From: Nephromyces sp. MM_2019
Taxonomy: Eukaryota; Apicomplexa; Aconoidasida; Nephromycida
Direction of reading: 5' to 3'
Assembly (NCBI GenBank): GCA_015657535.1
Contig: JADHZB010002018.1
Location: 1-64,000 of the forward strand
DNA length: 64,000 nt
Shown: positions 61,115 to 64,000 of the stretch, in pieces
How positions within the stretch are numbered: the stretch's first letter is position 1
How the letters are laid out: each line of letters begins with the position of its first letter
Program-made: the position numbers and the translations under genes
The notes under the pieces: model-generated
The model's database searches: none
What the model saw: the letters and a program-made list of their open reading frames with translations, nothing else
Told to the model about the DNA's origin: nothing

Positions 61115-62745
61115 ATTTGAAGTATATTCATATATATATATATACATTAGGGATATACATTTACACACACAATAAACTTTATATATATATATATATTAAA
61201 TTCTATATTCATATTATATTTACGATTTGTATATATAATACAAAAAATTAATTCGAAACTTTTTATAAATTCATAAAATTGGAAAAATTTAAAATTAAAT
61301 TACACATTTTATTTTTATATATATTATTTGATTATAATTTATTTAATTATATTGTCAATTATTATCACAAAAAGTTTTATTTGTTTGTCAACTTTTACTT
61401 TTGTTTTTCTGAGGTGATATGTATATGACAAGCTTGTATATCTATATATCGATTGTATGCTATTAAATTATGCGTGTTTAAATGAAATGTATATATATAT
61501 AAATTTAACATGTATGAAGTTTATATGCTTATAAGTGTTTTATCAACACTTGTGTGCATAAACTGTGTAGTGGGTGACTCATTTTTATTTGAAATAGTTA
61601 GTTGTGTGTGCAAATTATACTTAAGTTTAGTTTATTTTATACTTAAGAGCTATCTTGTATTATATATCATTATAAATGACATATTATAAGATGCTCAAAT
61701 TATTTAGATTAAGAATTATTTCTCTCTATAAACTTATCTTAGTTTGTTTAAAGCTTTGAACTTGTTTAATTATCTTTTGCTAATTTTGGTAAAAGATAGC
61801 ATTCATAACTTTACAAATTATGTGTATAATAATAAAACTGTATAAATTAGGATTTCAAGTTGCACTCGAAATTTATTGTTTATGATTAACAATATTAAAT
61901 AATATATATGTTCAAAACTCTGGTCACAATATAAGTTAACAATATATACATGAATATATGTAGATAAATAAATTGATACAGTATATATATATATACATGC
62001 TTTTAAGTGTTTATTAAAATCTAAATGTAAAAAATCAAGAATAATAATAAATATAAATAATTATAAACAATTTTACATACTAATTTATATAATTATCATT
62101 AAATTAAACCAAATACTAAAAAAACAACTCAAAACTCATCAAATATATCTACACAAATATAATTGAACATTCAAACACATACAAATACACTCACATACAC
62201 ACTCACACATATATACATCTATATACACAACACGTACGTAAATCATTGCACACATACACATGCTCATCTATACAGTTTACACATCAAATATTTTACAGAC
62301 CCATACATATATACACAACAAATACCTAAAACAGCTTACATAAAAATATATATGTATATATATATATATATATTTAATTAATTCTAGAAAATTACATTTT
62401 TCTTGATTTTATAATCTATCATCAAGTTTCAATAAGATATTAAATAAAATTAATATAAATATCCAGTAATAAATTTCCATTTTCAGATGCTTAATTATAT
62501 ACCTTCACTACTTGAATCTACAACTTACTAATTAGTTTTGTTATATTATTTAAAAATATAATTTAATAGGAAAATAGGTAGCATTTGAATAAATCTCAAA
62601 ACTATTTTCTCCAACAATGAAAATGTTACAATAAATACATTTTACACACTTTTTTCTACATTATATCAAAATACATAAGTACACATAAAAACAAATCACA
62701 TACACTCACATAAATATATATTACATATACACACATAAAAACATG

Positions 62746-62796
62746 ATATTTACACACACATAAACACATGTTATTTACACACACATAAACACACAT
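62746..62796. repeat. Tandem pair of a CA-rich 25-nt unit
   Basis: The block TATTTACACACACATAAACA followed by CATGT occurs twice in a row with almost no change. Confidence 0.75.
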
Positions 62797-62970
62797 TACA
62801 TATATACATGACACATAATATATACACATATACATGCACATACACACACACTGGATTATATGATCCTACTCATATAGTATATATACTTTTTAACATATGT
62901 ATACACATTACCATCTCTACCTTTACTAATATCAAAATAAAAGAATTCAATACACACACACATAAATAAC

Positions 62971-62975
<5 letters not shown>

Positions 62976-63014
<39 letters not shown>
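62976..63014. repeat. (TA)n microsatellite, 39 nt
   Basis: Uninterrupted alternating T and A over 39 nt, the longest pure dinucleotide run in the window. Confidence 0.95.
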
Positions 63015-63017
<3 letters not shown>

Positions 63018-63122
63018 CACTCTAACGTTTAACTCATATAAGCAAACAAAATCTGTTTACACATACATATAATTCAAATCACAATACACATATATTTATA
63101 TATATATATTATTCAATTTATT

Positions 63123-63356
63123 ATGTATTCCTCAAACGAAGAAATAGATTGGTATGAAAAATTACTACAATTATTTGATATACCAACAGGGCTTAACCAA
63201 GTAAATGGCCCAAACAATTTACTCACAGAATTTAGTTTCTTTCTGGGTGAAGTTTCATTTGTTATTTGTGTGTTATTTGGTATATATTATCTATTTCTAA
63301 GGCCAAGGAGAATTACACCTGATGTAGATGAACATTCTACAACCTTTGACTGGTGA
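63123..63356 (+). CDS. Small membrane protein, 77 aa
   Basis: Complete frame from ATG (63123) to TGA. Acidic N-terminus (MYSSNEEIDWYEKLLQLFDI), Pro/Gly/Asn-containing linker, one membrane helix at about residues 41-58 (FFLGEVSFVICVLFGIYYLF), then a short basic and acidic tail (RPRRITPDVDEHSTTFDW). The composition is unlike the flanking repeats, and the helix is flanked by positive charge on the C-terminal side, which predicts the tail in the cytosol. I do not recognise the family. Such small single-helix proteins are often subunits of membrane complexes. Confidence 0.65.
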   Translation: MYSSNEEIDWYEKLLQLFDIPTGLNQVNGPNNLLTEFSFFLGEVSFVICVLFGIYYLFLRPRRITPDVDEHSTTFDW

Positions 63357-64000
63357 TATTACCATTGATTTACATACACACTCACATCATTTTGATATAC
63401 GCACACATAATCTAATATACATACACAAAAGGCATTTGATATACTTACAAAGCATTTGATATACATACAACGCATTTGATATACACACAAAACATTTTGA
63501 TATACACACACCTACACCATTTTGATATAAGCACATATAAAGCATTTTGGATACTCATACCTACCTTTTTATAGGGCTTCTATTTATATGTTAAATAATA
63601 ATATATATATACACACTCGCACCTTGAAATTTATGGGTGTTACAATTATATGTGAAATAACATGATATACAGACACACACACACCTTAAATTATCATTTT
63701 TTTTTATCCACATATAAAAAATATTTAAGACCTATTTAGATATACACAACTTAATGCCAAAGAAAAACACACCTATTGAAAAATTGAAATTCAATTACAC
63801 ACACATTATTTGATATTCCTTGTTAATATTGTATGGAAAATACAAACTTAAGTTTTAATTTAAATAAAGAGAATATAATAGAATTGTAAATAGTGATATT
63901 ATACAGTTTTTTTCAATTTACTATTTTTCATGTAATTTTTACATTTCTTAACATTTTATAAAAATTATACATAGTCTTCATGTATAATCAACACAAATCT
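63357..64000. other. 3' flank with minisatellite
   Basis: Downstream of the 77-aa gene. Contains the minisatellite at 63388-63560 and CA-rich stretches; no coding frame of note reaches the right edge. Confidence 0.5.
63388..63560. repeat. Minisatellite, about 7 copies of a 20-25 nt unit
   Basis: Imperfect tandem copies of a unit like CATTTGATATACATACAAAG. The core CATTT(T)GATATA is constant and the CA-rich spacer varies in length. It lies just after the stop codon of the 77-aa gene. Confidence 0.85.

Larger units (their letters stand above)
61115..63122. other. Intergenic region rich in simple repeats
   Basis: TA, CA and TG microsatellites follow each other. Includes a direct repeat of about 25 nt at 62746-62796 and an AT run at 62976-63014. 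Short frames (for example 62163-62381 + and 62656-62847 -) are products of the repeats. Confidence 0.55.

Noticed and set aside
62163..62381. Thr/His/Tyr-repeat frame
   Set aside because: Direct translation of CA/TA microsatellites.
62656..62847. Cys/Val/Tyr/Met-repeat frame on the minus strand
   Set aside because: Reverse reading of the same CA repeats; the Cys pattern comes from TGTGTG.
1..64000. tRNA, rRNA, CRISPR and transposase signals
   Set aside because: I looked for T-loop (GGTTCRANNCC) and other RNA signatures, repeat-spacer arrays and transposase motifs on both strands and found none I could defend; a covariance scan would be needed to exclude small RNAs.

Overview
The window is nuclear DNA of an apicomplexan or a very close relative. 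The sequence is very AT-rich (roughly a quarter G+C by eye), has no operons, and most genes are cut by many 45-65 nt GT-AG introns. Diagnostic genes are an IMC sub-compartment protein (ISP, PH-like fold, N-terminal Gly plus Cys-Cys acylation motif), an apicomplexan-type malate:quinone oxidoreductase, a two-domain GroES protein (Cpn20, the plastid co-chaperonin) and a bacterial-type ribosomal protein L21 with a secretory leader, as expected for an apicoplast. I cannot name the species. It does not look like a compact piroplasm genome, because non-coding stretches reach about 5 kb.

Layout from left to right, with strands: RS-rich protein (-, runs off the left edge); 16-exon aspartic protease (+); NADH-cytochrome b5 reductase (-); trimethylguanosine synthase TGS1 (+); small secreted Cys-rich protein (-); RibD-like riboflavin deaminase (+); malate:quinone oxidoreductase (-); secreted LamG/ConA-like lectin-fold protein (+); hypothetical (-); ISP (-); class A DnaJ/Hsp40 (-); a 5.1 kb gene desert; UBE2H-like E2 enzyme (+); hypothetical 518 aa (-); a 3.8 kb desert; plasma-membrane type Ca2+-ATPase (+); small secreted helical protein (+); hypothetical 693 aa (-); Cpn20 (+); secreted ubiquitin-like protein (-); helical hypothetical (+); Mediator subunit MED7 (+); apicoplast-type bL21 (-); small one-helix membrane protein (-); mitochondrial-type Cpn10 (+); small membrane protein (+). 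The last 6 kb is dominated by CA/TG and AT simple repeats.

I rebuilt the exon chains by hand, using splice consensus, phase and protein-family match. For several genes the exons sum to an exact multiple of three: aspartic protease 469 aa, CYB5R 295 aa, TGS1 537 aa, ISP 151 aa, UBE2H 193 aa, MED7 160 aa, hypotheticals of 518, 693 and 253 aa.

Functionally the window mixes organelle biology (Cpn20, bL21, possibly RibD and the ubiquitin-like protein for the plastid; MQO and Cpn10 for the mitochondrion), parasite surface and cytoskeleton functions (ISP, lectin-fold protein, aspartic protease) and housekeeping genes. The most unexpected items are the RibD-like gene, because riboflavin synthesis is not a normal apicomplexan pathway, the secreted ubiquitin-like protein, and the microexons of the aspartic protease.
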